From Megaera sp965229545 (GTDB lineage Bacteria; Pseudomonadota; Alphaproteobacteria; Rickettsiales; Rickettsiaceae), in the NCBI GenBank assembly GCA_965229545.1, contig OZ245887.1, positions 682,001-746,000 on the forward strand: a stretch of DNA of 64,000 nucleotides. The letters run 5' to 3'. Shown in pieces: positions 20,041 to 29,467 of the stretch. The notes under the pieces are model-generated. The model was not told the origin of the DNA. It saw only the letters and a program-made list of their open reading frames with translations, and made no database searches. Made by a program: the position numbers and the translations under genes. Within the stretch, counting starts at the first letter, position 1. Each line of letters starts with the position of its first letter.

Positions 20041-21172
20041 TTACTCCAGCCTTTAAATATTGAACTAACATTAGAGAAATGATATAATGATATTGTATCA
20101 AGAGTAATAACAAAATGTCTAATAAAAAATTATCACCAAGCGATCTCAAGATATTAAGAAAGAAAGCAGTGGAAGCAATAGTTATACATGGAATAAGCAA
20201 GAAACAAGCATCTATTACCTTTGGGTTTTCTAGGAGTTCTATATGGAAATATCTTAAAGAGTACAAAATTTCTAAGGAAGAAAGCTTTCGCTATAAGAAG
20301 CGAGGAGTAAAGGTAGGAACAGGATCTAAAATCAGTAAAAATCAAGAAGAGGAATTAAAATCTAAAATTTTATCACATACACCTGATGAATTGGGAATGG
20401 ATTATACGTTATGGAATAGTAAAGTGGTACAAGAATATATAGAATCCAATTACCTTTATCAGTATAACAGGCGTTCTATAAGAAAAATTATGAATAGATT
20501 GGGTTTTACGTCTCAAAAACCAATTAAATCAGCCTATCAACGTAATCCAGAGAAGATAAAAGAATGGTTAACAGTCACATATCCAGAAATCAAGTCTCGT
20601 GCAATGAAAGAAAGTGCTAGAATTTATTGGGGAGATGAAATGGGGATACAATCAACAGATAATCGAGGTAAAACATATGGTCTTAAAGGCAAGACCCCAG
20701 CAATCAAGAGAAGTGGCTCAAGATTTAAATGTAATATGCTAGCTGCTATTAGTCCGCAAGGGTTTATGAACTGGATGGTATTAGAAGATAATTTTACCAG
20801 CAAAAAGTGTATTGAATTTTTAGGTAGACTTATCAGACAAATTAAGCAGAAAATATTTTTGATATTAGATAATCATAGAGTGCATCACAGTAAAAAGGTA
20901 AAAGCTTATGTAGAAAGACATAAGGACAAGCTAGAATTGTTTTATTTACCATCATATTGTCCTGATATGAATCCACAAGAACTTGTAAACCAAGATGTCA
21001 AAGCTAACTCCAATAATTTTCGAGTACTAAAATCAGTAAAAGATTTAACAATTAATGTACGGTCCTATTTAACACAAATTCAGTTTAATGGTATAAAAAT
21101 TCAAAATTATTTTAAAAAGAAAGAAATAGCTTATGCTACTATATAATGTTCAATATTTAAAGGCCAGAGTAA
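20041..21172 (+). mobile_element. IS630-family element, copy 4
   Basis: This full 1132-bp copy has TA at 20039-20040 and 21173-21174. It is inserted in the spacer after the second xth; no gene is visibly broken on the left side, and the right flank (from 21175) has no recognisable gene until the leucine-rich-repeat-like gene. Confidence 0.95.
20115..21146 (+). CDS. IS630 transposase, copy 4 (intact)
   Basis: This is a 343-residue DDE transposase, identical in plan to copy 3. It differs by Tyr-to-Ser at about residue 53 (YKISKEE) and Phe-to-Leu in MVLEDNF. All catalytic residues are present. Confidence 0.94.
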   Translation: MSNKKLSPSDLKILRKKAVEAIVIHGISKKQASITFGFSRSSIWKYLKEYKISKEESFRYKKRGVKVGTGSKISKNQEEELKSKILSHTPDELGMDYTLWNSKVVQEYIESNYLYQYNRRSIRKIMNRLGFTSQKPIKSAYQRNPEKIKEWLTVTYPEIKSRAMKESARIYWGDEMGIQSTDNRGKTYGLKGKTPAIKRSGSRFKCNMLAAISPQGFMNWMVLEDNFTSKKCIEFLGRLIRQIKQKIFLILDNHRVHHSKKVKAYVERHKDKLELFYLPSYCPDMNPQELVNQDVKANSNNFRVLKSVKDLTINVRSYLTQIQFNGIKIQNYFKKKEIAYATI

Positions 21173-21316
21173 TATCTTCGGAACCATGAAAAATAATATT
21201 TTAACTCAAATTTATTTCTTGACTCCTAAGATTAGTATTAAAACCTTACTTTATGCTTTTCAGCTTACGGGAGGAAATGCAGGGAAGAAGCCTCGGGGTA
21301 AATTTCAATCACCTCA

Positions 21317-21709
21317 TCATAAGCACCAATTAAATTCACTAAGTCGTAAGGTACTATGTCTTACTATTCCCTGTAACGTTTCATCGACTACAAGCGATTT
21401 CTCGTGTTCTAATTCAACTATTTTCTGTGTGAATGCAGGTGTCTCGGAATGATCGATAGCAAGTTTTTCTATCCCTACTCCTCTTACAATCGCATCTACG
21501 AATTCTATACTTTCACCTTCAGAGATGCCAGTTCTAGTCATATTTAGCTCTTCTACGCCTGTATCTTTTAAAGCTTCTGCAAGTTCTGATACATAGCCCC
21601 TGATTAAATTACCACCTAAATCTAACTTTGTTATACCTTCATCTTTCAAATTAGCTGCTCTCACGAATTCATCTGCATGCTCAGGAACTGCAAACATAAT
21701 TTTTTTCAT
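21317..21709 (-). CDS. Short leucine-rich-repeat-like protein
   Basis: The protein is 130 residues from ATG 21709, with a good GGAGAT ribosome site 6 bases upstream. Two stretches fit the ribonuclease-inhibitor type of leucine-rich repeat: ITKLDLGGNLIRGYVSELAE and VEELNMTRTGISEGESIEF. No signal peptide is seen. LRR proteins of intracellular bacteria are often host-interacting, but that is inference only. The end looks frameshifted. In another frame from about 21357 the sequence reads DIVPYDLVNLIGAYDEVIEI and stops at 21265, which is more protein-like than the annotated tail (RHSTLRLSEFNWCL). The original protein was probably about 148 residues. Confidence 0.55.
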   Translation of the reverse strand: MKKIMFAVPEHADEFVRAANLKDEGITKLDLGGNLIRGYVSELAEALKDTGVEELNMTRTGISEGESIEFVDAIVRGVGIEKLAIDHSETPAFTQKIVELEHEKSLVVDETLQGIVRHSTLRLSEFNWCL

Positions 21710-21868
21710 GATTTAATCTCCATTAATTTTTAAAGTTAATAATAATTAAGATATTTAAAAAGTCAAGAGATAAATTTGAGGTAAATAGAATATTATTTTT
21801 CATAGCTCTGAAGATGTTAAGACACCTACTATTGTGCGTACTAATTTAAAACCCATACTAAGTTAGAA

Positions 21869-22041
21869 CTATTTCAGAAAAAGCCATTTATTTTCATCAT
21901 AATGAAATTTTAGGAAATAGATATTACCATCACTGCATTTAGCTACGTAACTTTCAGTTTCGTTAGTGTATATTGGGCCTTCCGTAATTTTATCTCAAAC
22001 GGCCCTTTTATTTTGAAGGAATTGCCTAAAACCTAATTTGC
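21869..22041 (-). pseudogene. Unrecognised gene C-terminal relic, cut by IS21
   Basis: On the minus strand two frames join into a coherent tail. The first is LGNSFKIKGPFEIK; a frameshift near 21993 leads to ITEGPIYTNETESYVAKCSD, then NIYFLKFHYDENKWLFLK and a stop at 21869. Composition and continuity look coding, but I do not recognise a family. IS21 copy 1 abuts at 22042, and the upstream part is not seen on the far side of the element. Confidence 0.4.
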
Positions 22042-22099
22042 TGTTGTGCGCCAGGTATTTTAGTTCACCCCTTGCACCAGATGAGAAGTCCACTTTGTA

Positions 22100-22870
22100 C
22101 TAACTTTTTTGTATCATATTGTCATCCTCCATTTTAAATTTTGGCGTAAAATTTTTTCGGTAAGAATCACCCTCTAATACTACTCTATACGAATTATTAA
22201 CTATTCTATCCAAAGCAACGTTAGCCATAACAGGATCAAAAAATATTTCTGCCCATGTTTCAATTTTCCTATTTGTGGTAATGATCAGACTAGCATTTAT
22301 ATGCACGGCCGCTATTAAATCATATAAGTCAGATGATTGTCCTGCTGACAAAGTTTTTAAGCCGAAGTCATCTAAAATCAATAAATCAACTTTTGTGTAT
22401 CGCTTAAAAATGACATCATAAGTAAAATCGGCTCTAGAGCGATAAAATTCATTGAGTAGTTCGTTACTCCTTATAAACTTTACCTTTTTATTGCGCTGGC
22501 AAGCTAACATTCCAAGAGCTTGAGATAAGTGCGTTTTACCAGTACCTACCAGCCCCATAATGATTACATGGTTCTTTTCTTTGATAAATTTTGCAGTCAT
22601 TAAGTCATTAATTGCATGTCTAATTTTGAGTGAATATCGTTTTAAATCAAACCCTTCAAATGTTTTTGTTTCTTCAAATTTTGCTTGGACAACTCTTCTT
22701 TGCAGAGAGCTTTGATCTCTATTATCCACCTCATCTTGGAATAGCATTAAAAGCAGTTCTTCATATGGCATTGCAGCGTCTCTGGCTTGCCTTAGCCTGC
22801 TATCCAAACTATCAGATATTCCAGATAACTTAAGTTGTTGTACCAAATTATCGAGTTGCAAGTTAGGCAT
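22100..22870 (-). CDS. istB: IstB, IS21 helper ATPase, copy 1
   Basis: This AAA+ ATPase helps the IstA transposase in target capture. The 256-residue protein has Walker A GLVGTGKTHLSQ, where most IstB proteins have Pro or Ala in place of Leu (copy 2 has GPVGTGKT). Walker B is VDLLILDDFG. It starts 26 bases after the istA stop. Confidence 0.93.
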   Translation of the reverse strand: MPNLQLDNLVQQLKLSGISDSLDSRLRQARDAAMPYEELLLMLFQDEVDNRDQSSLQRRVVQAKFEETKTFEGFDLKRYSLKIRHAINDLMTAKFIKEKNHVIIMGLVGTGKTHLSQALGMLACQRNKKVKFIRSNELLNEFYRSRADFTYDVIFKRYTKVDLLILDDFGLKTLSAGQSSDLYDLIAAVHINASLIITTNRKIETWAEIFFDPVMANVALDRIVNNSYRVVLEGDSYRKNFTPKFKMEDDNMIQKS

Positions 22871-22896
22871 AATTAGCCTCCATATCAGAGCTATAT

Positions 22897-24405
22897 TTAA
22901 GCATTAGCCTTAATATTCTTCACTTTGCCGCCTTCAATATTAGGAATAGAGTACTGATCCAGTTTATTTTTTAAAATATTGGATATAGCCTCATAAGTAT
23001 AATTATCATAAGACACAGCTCGCAAACATGCAGCTTCTAGTCTGTCATTACCGTATGTCTGCGATAATCTTAAAATACCTTGAACTTTACGTAGTGATAT
23101 TCTACCGCCTGATGCAAGAATTCTGCTTATTACCTGGTATGTAGAATTACCTATGCCTTTAGCACAACTTAAACATTTCTCAGGATTATTCTCTAAATAA
23201 TATAAAGCAGATTTTGGGTAATCTTTTTCGTCGGTAATCCATTGACCTTTATTATAATTCCTCGGATGGGTTTTTATGATCTGGTGTTTATAATAGGCTG
23301 TAACGGTCTTTAGCCCAATACGAATACTAACCTCTTCCCCGATATATTTTGTTGGCACCGAATAAAAATTACCTTTGACCATAAAATGGTGATCTTTTTG
23401 TACTGTGCAGGTAGTCCAAATCGGCATATCAAAAATACCTGACGGTATAGGAAGTAAACATTCCTTTTCTTCCAATAAAAATGTATCAATTGGCTTTGAT
23501 CCTGTTGTAGTACATATTCTATGTGATATTTCATTTTTACACCACTTGATCGCTTCAATATTAGCCTCTATAATATTGCTATATGATTTACCGGCTATAA
23601 GTTGTTCTCTAACTATCCTAATAGAGCGCTCCACTTTGCCTTTATGCTCCGGCTTAAAAACTTTAGTTGGATCTATTGTAAAACCATAAAACCTTGATAA
23701 TTCTGAATAAGTCTCATTTAAAGTATGGTCATAAATATCAGGTTTAATGACCCCGGCTTTTAAATTATCCAATATTACTCTACTGGGTACACCACCAAAA
23801 AAGTTGAAAGCATTTACATGGAGCTGAGCCCAACTAACTTGGTCCTGTGAAAAAGCAAACTCTACGTAACGATAACGACTATGGGACAGAGTCATTACAA
23901 AAGCATAAAGTTTTCTATTTTTACCATTAACATCCTGAATCTTGCCAATATAACCAAAATCTACCTGAGCTTCTTGACCCGGTTCAGTCTTTATATGAAT
24001 AGTACTCTTGGGTAGCTTAGGAAAAGCTTTTTGAATATATCGGTTAATACTCCGATTACTTACTTTCACACCTTCTGATAATAGTAAACGCCGAATTTTG
24101 GTGTGGGTTATACTTCTTTGTTTTAGCCAGTTCCCTATTGCCTCATTATATTCTGCAAGCATTATCATCGCAGATGCTTTCTGTATAGGTTCGTTCTTAT
24201 ATAATTTTTCTTCAACCTTGATTGCTATCCTGTTTAATTCAGAATCACTAGCTAAAATACTGAGATTTTCTTGTCTTGCTAACTCAATATATTTTCTTAT
24301 TGTATCCCTCGATAGATCAAATGATCTGGCTATCTGTCTTTGGCTGTTACCTTTGATGTGCTGGTACAGCACTTCTCTAATTGTTGACATACTATATTTC
24401 CTCAT
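22897..24405 (-). CDS. istA: IstA, IS21 transposase, copy 1
   Basis: The 502-residue transposase has an N-terminal HTH (STIREVLYQHIKGNSQRQIA) and a DDE core. The core has Asp in EAQVDFGYIG, Asp in VILDNLKAGV and Glu in HKGKVERSIR. Translation may begin at the Met six codons in. It is complete and probably functional, and was the likely source of copy 2 at 49996. Confidence 0.93.
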   Translation of the reverse strand: MRKYSMSTIREVLYQHIKGNSQRQIARSFDLSRDTIRKYIELARQENLSILASDSELNRIAIKVEEKLYKNEPIQKASAMIMLAEYNEAIGNWLKQRSITHTKIRRLLLSEGVKVSNRSINRYIQKAFPKLPKSTIHIKTEPGQEAQVDFGYIGKIQDVNGKNRKLYAFVMTLSHSRYRYVEFAFSQDQVSWAQLHVNAFNFFGGVPSRVILDNLKAGVIKPDIYDHTLNETYSELSRFYGFTIDPTKVFKPEHKGKVERSIRIVREQLIAGKSYSNIIEANIEAIKWCKNEISHRICTTTGSKPIDTFLLEEKECLLPIPSGIFDMPIWTTCTVQKDHHFMVKGNFYSVPTKYIGEEVSIRIGLKTVTAYYKHQIIKTHPRNYNKGQWITDEKDYPKSALYYLENNPEKCLSCAKGIGNSTYQVISRILASGGRISLRKVQGILRLSQTYGNDRLEAACLRAVSYDNYTYEAISNILKNKLDQYSIPNIEGGKVKNIKANA

Positions 24406-24643
24406 TCAATTTAATTTAAACTCTAATTTAGTTAACAAATAAATTAACTAAATTAGCATTGTTCTTTTCTTTTGAAAGTGGACTTCTCACCTGGCACAGG
24501 GGTGGACTAGTATGCTTGGCGCAGATTCTTTTTTAGTGGCCTAGTATACCCCCTGGCGCACAACACTATTCGCTGCAGAATCAGTATTTTTTCATTAAGC
24601 TGCCCTGTGCCCTGCCGCCATAGCCTAAATTTCGTGAAACAAA

Positions 24644-25982
24644 CTACAGAATTAAATCTTTGAGTTGTTTTAGGTGAATGATAGGCTCAATAGAACCTTG
24701 TAAGCCCTGACTAGCTGCACAAAAAACTCTTTTAAAACCAAGTTTTGAGGCTTCCTTAATTCGAGCCTCAGTTTTGGTAACTTTTCTGACCTCTCCGGAA
24801 AGTCCTACTTCTCCGAAAAAGGTACTTTTTGGTGGGAGGGATTTATTAGCAGCAGAAATAAGAGCAGCAACTACTGCTAAATCAGCTGCCAGGTCAATTA
24901 TTTTCAAGCCCCCTGCAACACTTAAATACACTTCGTGAGAAGATAAACTCAGACCGAATCTTACCCCCAGTACTGCTATTATCATAGATAATTTATTTAC
25001 ATCCCAGCCTACTACCGATCTTCTGGGTGTTGGTATAGTAGTAGGACAAGTTAGTGCTTGAATTTCAATAAGTAGTGGCCTTGAGCCTTGGGTGCCAGCA
25101 AATACGGCAGTACCACTAACATTATTTTCCGGCTCCATTAAAAATAATTCAGAAGGGTTAGTAATTTCAAGCAATCCCGCTGATGTCATTTCAAAAACCC
25201 CTATTTCATTAACACCGCCAAAACGGTTTTTTATTGAGCGCAGGATTCTAAAATGATTGTTATGATCACCTTCAAAATACAGGACAGTATCAACCATATG
25301 TTCAAGGACTTTTGGTCCGACAAGTTGGCCATCTTTGTTTACATGACAGGCAAGAAGCATGGTAATATTATTTTGCTTAGCGTAATTAATGAGCAAATGC
25401 GCTGAAGCTCTTATCTGAGAGACTGTTCCAGGAGCTGACGATAATTCAGTAGTAGCTACAGTTTGTATAGAATCAATAACTACTAAATCCAGTTTATCTT
25501 TGTGTTTATCGATAGTGGAAATTATATCTTCTACATTAGTTGCAGCAAGTAAACCTGTTTTGTTGTTAGTAATACCGACTCTTTTAGCTCTTAGTTTGAT
25601 CTGATTAGTTGATTCCTCACCTGTTATATAAAGACAGTAGACATCATTGTGAGCAAGTTTTGAGGAGAGTTGCAATAAAAGAGTTGATTTACCAATTCCT
25701 GGATCACCACCAATCAGAATAGCAGACCCACTGACCAATCCCACCACCAAGAACTCTATTTAATTCTTCGATAGGTGTTTTAACCCGCATGGTTTCAACT
25801 ACTGCATCGCTTAGAAAATCTAATTCCTGGGCAGTGCCAATTTTTAAAACAATAATTTTACTACTGGAAGCAAGCTCCTCGGTAATTGATCCCCACTGAC
25901 CACAATCAGGACATTGACCAAGCCATTTATTTGAAACGCTGCCGCAATTACTACAGGAAAAAACCTTTTTAATTTTGCTCAT
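24644..25982 (-). pseudogene. radA: RadA, DNA recombination/repair ATPase, frameshifted
   Basis: RadA is a RecA-like helicase that processes recombination intermediates. The N-terminal piece (25704-25982) carries the C4 zinc finger: CSNCG, then CPDCG. The rest (24644-25750) has Walker A GGDPGIGKST, the RadA-specific KNRFGG and the Lon-like C-terminal domain. The two frames join near 25738-25743. There VLGGG should run on to LVSGS, but one extra base follows GGTGGTGG. Without it the protein would be about 445 residues, the usual length. Either the gene is recently dead, or recoding or a sequencing error is involved; no other damage is seen. The start overlaps rsmD by 14 bases. Confidence 0.88.
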
Positions 25983-26538
25983 ATCTTACTATTATCAACT
26001 TACTGTTACCGTACACTTTTTCCTTGAGCAGATGCAAGCTTGAAAAATCTTCTAAAGCCAGTTTAGCACCTTTTTCCATTTCCATAGCAATAATTGCATT
26101 ATTCTCTAACCAATTATTCTTAATTAGACAGGTTAAAGTTTTTACGCATAAGTTATTATAGTAAGGGGGATCCATGAAAACAATATTATATTGTCTATTA
26201 GATTTTGGCAGGGAAGAAGCATCAGTTAATTGACAATAGATATTATTTTTCTCGCCTATTTTATCAGCAAACTTTTCAATCAACCTTAGATGCTCAGAGT
26301 TATTATCAATTAAGGTGGCATTTTTAGCCCCGCGAGATAATGCTTCAAAGGACATTACCCCTGTACCAGCAAATAAATCCAATATTTGAGCATTAGCTAG
26401 CGGCTTAGAATTAAAAAATTCACCAGAGGCTATTATGCTAAATAGCGCTTCTCGAAATTTAGCAGTAGTAGGCTTATATTGTGCGATCTTGGATGTTGAG
26501 ATTATTCTGTTTTTGTGTTTTCCAGAAATTATTTTCAT
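25969..26538 (-). CDS. rsmD: RsmD, 16S rRNA (guanine966-N2)-methyltransferase
   Basis: It methylates G966 of 16S rRNA during small-subunit assembly. The 189-residue protein begins MKIISGKHKNRIIS and has the SAM loop LDLFAGTGVMSFEALSRGA and catalytic NIVFMDPPYY, both typical of RsmD. It overlaps the following radA start by 14 bases. It is intact. Confidence 0.93.
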   Translation of the reverse strand: MKIISGKHKNRIISTSKIAQYKPTTAKFREALFSIIASGEFFNSKPLANAQILDLFAGTGVMSFEALSRGAKNATLIDNNSEHLRLIEKFADKIGEKNNIYCQLTDASSLPKSNRQYNIVFMDPPYYNNLCVKTLTCLIKNNWLENNAIIAMEMEKGAKLALEDFSSLHLLKEKVYGNSKLIIVRYEQN

Positions 26539-26593
26539 CTTACTGTTATTACTACAATTAAGAACACTATTTAATAAAGAATTTTGTGAGAAT

Positions 26594-26670
<77 letters not shown>

Positions 26671-26865
26671 GCAAATATTTTAAAAAATTTAATTCTGACT
26701 AAAAATTTATATTTTGTAAACCATACCAAAGCAACTGAGGCTTTAGCAGTTATAATTGTTAAATTTTAGCTAAATAAATCTAAGTACTTGCGGATGATAC
26801 ATTATTTCTGGGCAAGAGGCAAGTAGCAATTTATAAATTTGTTATTATATTATGTAATAATAGTA

Positions 26866-27895
26866 CTAGTAAACCTTTTTATGAAGCAACATAGCATCGC
26901 CATAACTGAAAAAACGCATTTTATTATCTATAGCATATTTATAAAGGTTTTTCATTTTCTCCATACCAGAAAATGCGCAAACTAGCATAAATAAAGTTGA
27001 TTTTGATAGGTGAAAGTTGGTAATTAAGCTGTCTACTATCTGAAATTTGTAGCCTGGAGTTATAAATATATCAGTTTCTTTAGCTCCGTGATATATTTTT
27101 CCACCGCGACTGAAAGATTCAAGACTTCTAAGGGCAGTTGTACCAACTGATATAATTCTTCTATTTTCCGATTTAGCTTTGTTTATAGTTTCTGCTACTA
27201 GCGGGCTGATATGTGAATATTCAGAATGCATTTTATGTTCTTGGATGTTTTCAGTCTTTACTGGTAAAAATGTACCTCCTCCTACATGTAAAGTGATAAA
27301 TTGAATCGTGATATTTTTTGCTTTGATTTTCTCAAGTAGTTCGCAAGTAAAATGCAAACCTGCTGTAGGTGCTGCTACAGAGCCTTTTTCACGGCTATAA
27401 ACAGTTTGATATCTTTGGATGTCTAGTTCATTTTTTGCTGGCCTTTTTATATATAATGGAAGAGGTACTTGGCCATATTGATCTAAAAAAGTAAAAACCT
27501 CAATACCATTTAACACGAAATTTATTTCTACTTCACTAAATTCGAACTTATCAGTAACAACTAATTTATGATTATCAAATTCGAACTCATCACCTATAAT
27601 CAGTTTCCGGAGCAGGTTTAGCAAAAGCGCGCCACGAATTCTGGGTTAATGATGGCTTATTCAAGTTAATATTAATTTTTGTACCAGATTTTTCTAGAGT
27701 TAGCTTAGAGTTGATTACCCTACCATCGTTAAAAACTATAACATCGCCAGGATGTAAATAATCAATGATATTAGCAAACTTTACTATTTTGTTATTATCA
27801 AAGGGCAAAATTAAATTGGATTGGTCACGCTGTGCTACTGGTTCGTAAGCTATTAATTCACAAGGAAGATCAAAATCAGAAAGTTTCATTAACAA
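26866..27895 (-). pseudogene. queA: QueA, SAM:tRNA ribosyltransferase-isomerase, frameshifted
   Basis: QueA builds epoxyqueuosine on tRNA by transferring the ribosyl part of SAM to preQ1. The N-terminal frame (27590-27895) holds MKLSDFDLPCELIAYEP and HPGDVIVFNDGRVI. It ends soon after WRAFAKPA. The rest (26866-27624) holds APTAGLHFT, LHVGGGTFLPVK, NFHLSKSTLFMLV and the end of the protein. One extra C in GCTCCGG near 27609 breaks the frame; without it the product is about 342 residues, a normal length. No other damage is visible, so this is recent, recoded, or an assembly error. Confidence 0.88.
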
Positions 27896-28220
27896 ATTCT
27901 AAACAAAAAATTCTCTAGTTCTTTAATAAAACGCTTTAAAAGCGTACAATTTATAAGATTTATTAATATTAGTAACTGTATTTAAATTTTTGTAAAGTAA
28001 ACTAATAATTTAGCAGTGTCAAATAATAGTGGAGGTACAAATTCGTAGGTAGTATTCGTTAAGACAAAACGCAAATTTCCTGAAATTAAAGCTATTTTTT
28101 ATAAATTTATGCTGGCTAATTGATTTTTTTAGTATATAAAAAGGTTTAACTTGTAAAATGCAAAGATATTTTGATACTATTTAAAATTCCAATAAACTAA
28201 TAAGATAAAAGATATCTCAC
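27896..28220. other. Intergenic, 325 bp, no gene seen
   Basis: This AT-rich spacer lies between the divergent queA and the permease gene. I find no coding pattern, tRNA or convincing hairpin. It should contain both promoters; no strong match to the -35/-10 consensus stands out. Confidence 0.5.
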
Positions 28221-29213
28221 ATGATGGAATTGTTGTCTTTTTTCGTAGAGAACCTATTATCCCCTCCTATACTGTTCTTTTTATTGGGCGTCATCTCTGG
28301 CTGTTTAAAATCAAATCTGGAAATTCCAGAACAAATTAGTAAATATCTAGCTATATACCTAATGATTGCAATAGGTTTTAAAGGTGGCGTTGTTATTTCT
28401 GAAACCACTAACGTTGATAATAAGGCCATTTTAACTATTTTTGCCGGAATAATAGCAGGTTTTATACAACCCTTTATTGGTTATTTCTTCTTGAAACATA
28501 CCACTAAAATAGATAAATTAACTGCAGCGGCGCTTGCTGCCCATTATGGCTCCGTCAGTCTAGTAACATTTGTCACAGCAATTAATTTTTTAGAGCTAAA
28601 TTCTACAATTTATTCGGGATACATCATTTCCGTTCTTTCCTTAATGGAAGCTCCCGCAATTTTAAGTGGTATAATAATAGCTTATACATCCAAGCAAAAA
28701 AATGTAGATAACTATCATAAATTAAAGCCTTTCCTTCTAAAGGAAGTATTTACCAATGGATCAATATTATTGCTGTTAGGTTCATTTTTTATAGGATGGG
28801 TATCAGGAACTCAAGGAATGCAAAAAATGGATGGCTTTGTCATTAGCCCTTTTCAAGGTCTCTTGTCACTTTTCCTATTAGATATGGGATTGTTAATTAC
28901 AAAGCACTTAACCGAACTAAAAGAGTTCACCATAAAACTAGCTCTTTTTGGCATATATATGCCTTTAATAGGTTCAGTAATAGGAATATCTTTAAGTATG
29001 CTCATAGGACTAGATTTAGGGACAGGATTTTTATTTACAGTATTAATTTCCAGCGCTTCTTATATTGTAGTAACTGCTGCAATGCGTACTTCTTTACCGG
29101 AAGCTAAGGCTACCATTTATATTCCAATGACTCTAGCCGTTACCTTTCCATTTAATATTACTTTAGGAATACCATTTTATTTTACCCTAGCTCAGAAATT
29201 CCTGGCAGAATAA
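28221..29213 (+). CDS. SbtA-like sodium-dependent bicarbonate permease
   Basis: A 330-residue integral membrane protein with about ten hydrophobic helices. The start (LLSPPILFFLLGVISGCLKS) and the segments LAIYLMIAIGFKGGVVIS and HYGSVSLVTFVTAINFLE match the SbtA (DUF897) family. Members take up bicarbonate with Na+ in cyanobacteria and occur in scattered proteobacteria. The actual substrate here is unproven. No SbtB-type regulator and no carbonic anhydrase gene is nearby. The ATG at 28221 is followed at once by a second Met, which may be the start. The gene stands alone; neighbours run in the opposite direction. Confidence 0.8.
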   Translation: MMELLSFFVENLLSPPILFFLLGVISGCLKSNLEIPEQISKYLAIYLMIAIGFKGGVVISETTNVDNKAILTIFAGIIAGFIQPFIGYFFLKHTTKIDKLTAAALAAHYGSVSLVTFVTAINFLELNSTIYSGYIISVLSLMEAPAILSGIIIAYTSKQKNVDNYHKLKPFLLKEVFTNGSILLLLGSFFIGWVSGTQGMQKMDGFVISPFQGLLSLFLLDMGLLITKHLTELKEFTIKLALFGIYMPLIGSVIGISLSMLIGLDLGTGFLFTVLISSASYIVVTAAMRTSLPEAKATIYIPMTLAVTFPFNITLGIPFYFTLAQKFLAE

Positions 29214-29405
29214 GTAGCTTAAAACCGATCTTTTCTACGTAAAAGAAAAAAGTTTTTTTAAATTTGTTATTCCTTAAGCTAATAGAAAAAATTCCTTTCA
29301 ACATTAAATTTAACTGTAATACTTATAGGAAAAACTATCATGCGGATTGAGATACCCGTTTCAAAAGCAAAACAAGCGATCGCATAATAAATAATAAACA
29401 TGGAA

Positions 29406-29452
29406 ATTGGATTTAATAAAATTTTTTTATAAATATATATATTAAATCCAAT
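29406..29452. terminator. AT-rich hairpin between permease and mdh
   Basis: ATTGGATTTAATA (29406-29418) is perfectly complementary to TATTAAATCCAAT (29440-29452), with a T run in the loop. It stands between convergent stop codons (29213 and 29468) and probably terminates mdh and perhaps the permease. The AT-rich stem and lack of a classic U tract make this only probable. Confidence 0.5.
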
Positions 29453-29467
29453 AGTTAAGATACCTGA

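Larger units (their letters stand above)
22042..24565 (-). mobile_element. IS21-family element, copy 1 (complete)
   Basis: The element is 2524 bp with ends TGTTGTGCGCCAGG in inverted orientation. Inside each end a second related block occurs (...TGAGAAGTCCACTTT), as is usual for the multiple terminal repeats of IS21. It carries istA and istB on the minus strand. I could not find a clear 4-8 bp target duplication in the flanks (left ...AATTTGC, right CTATTCGC...). Confidence 0.88.
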
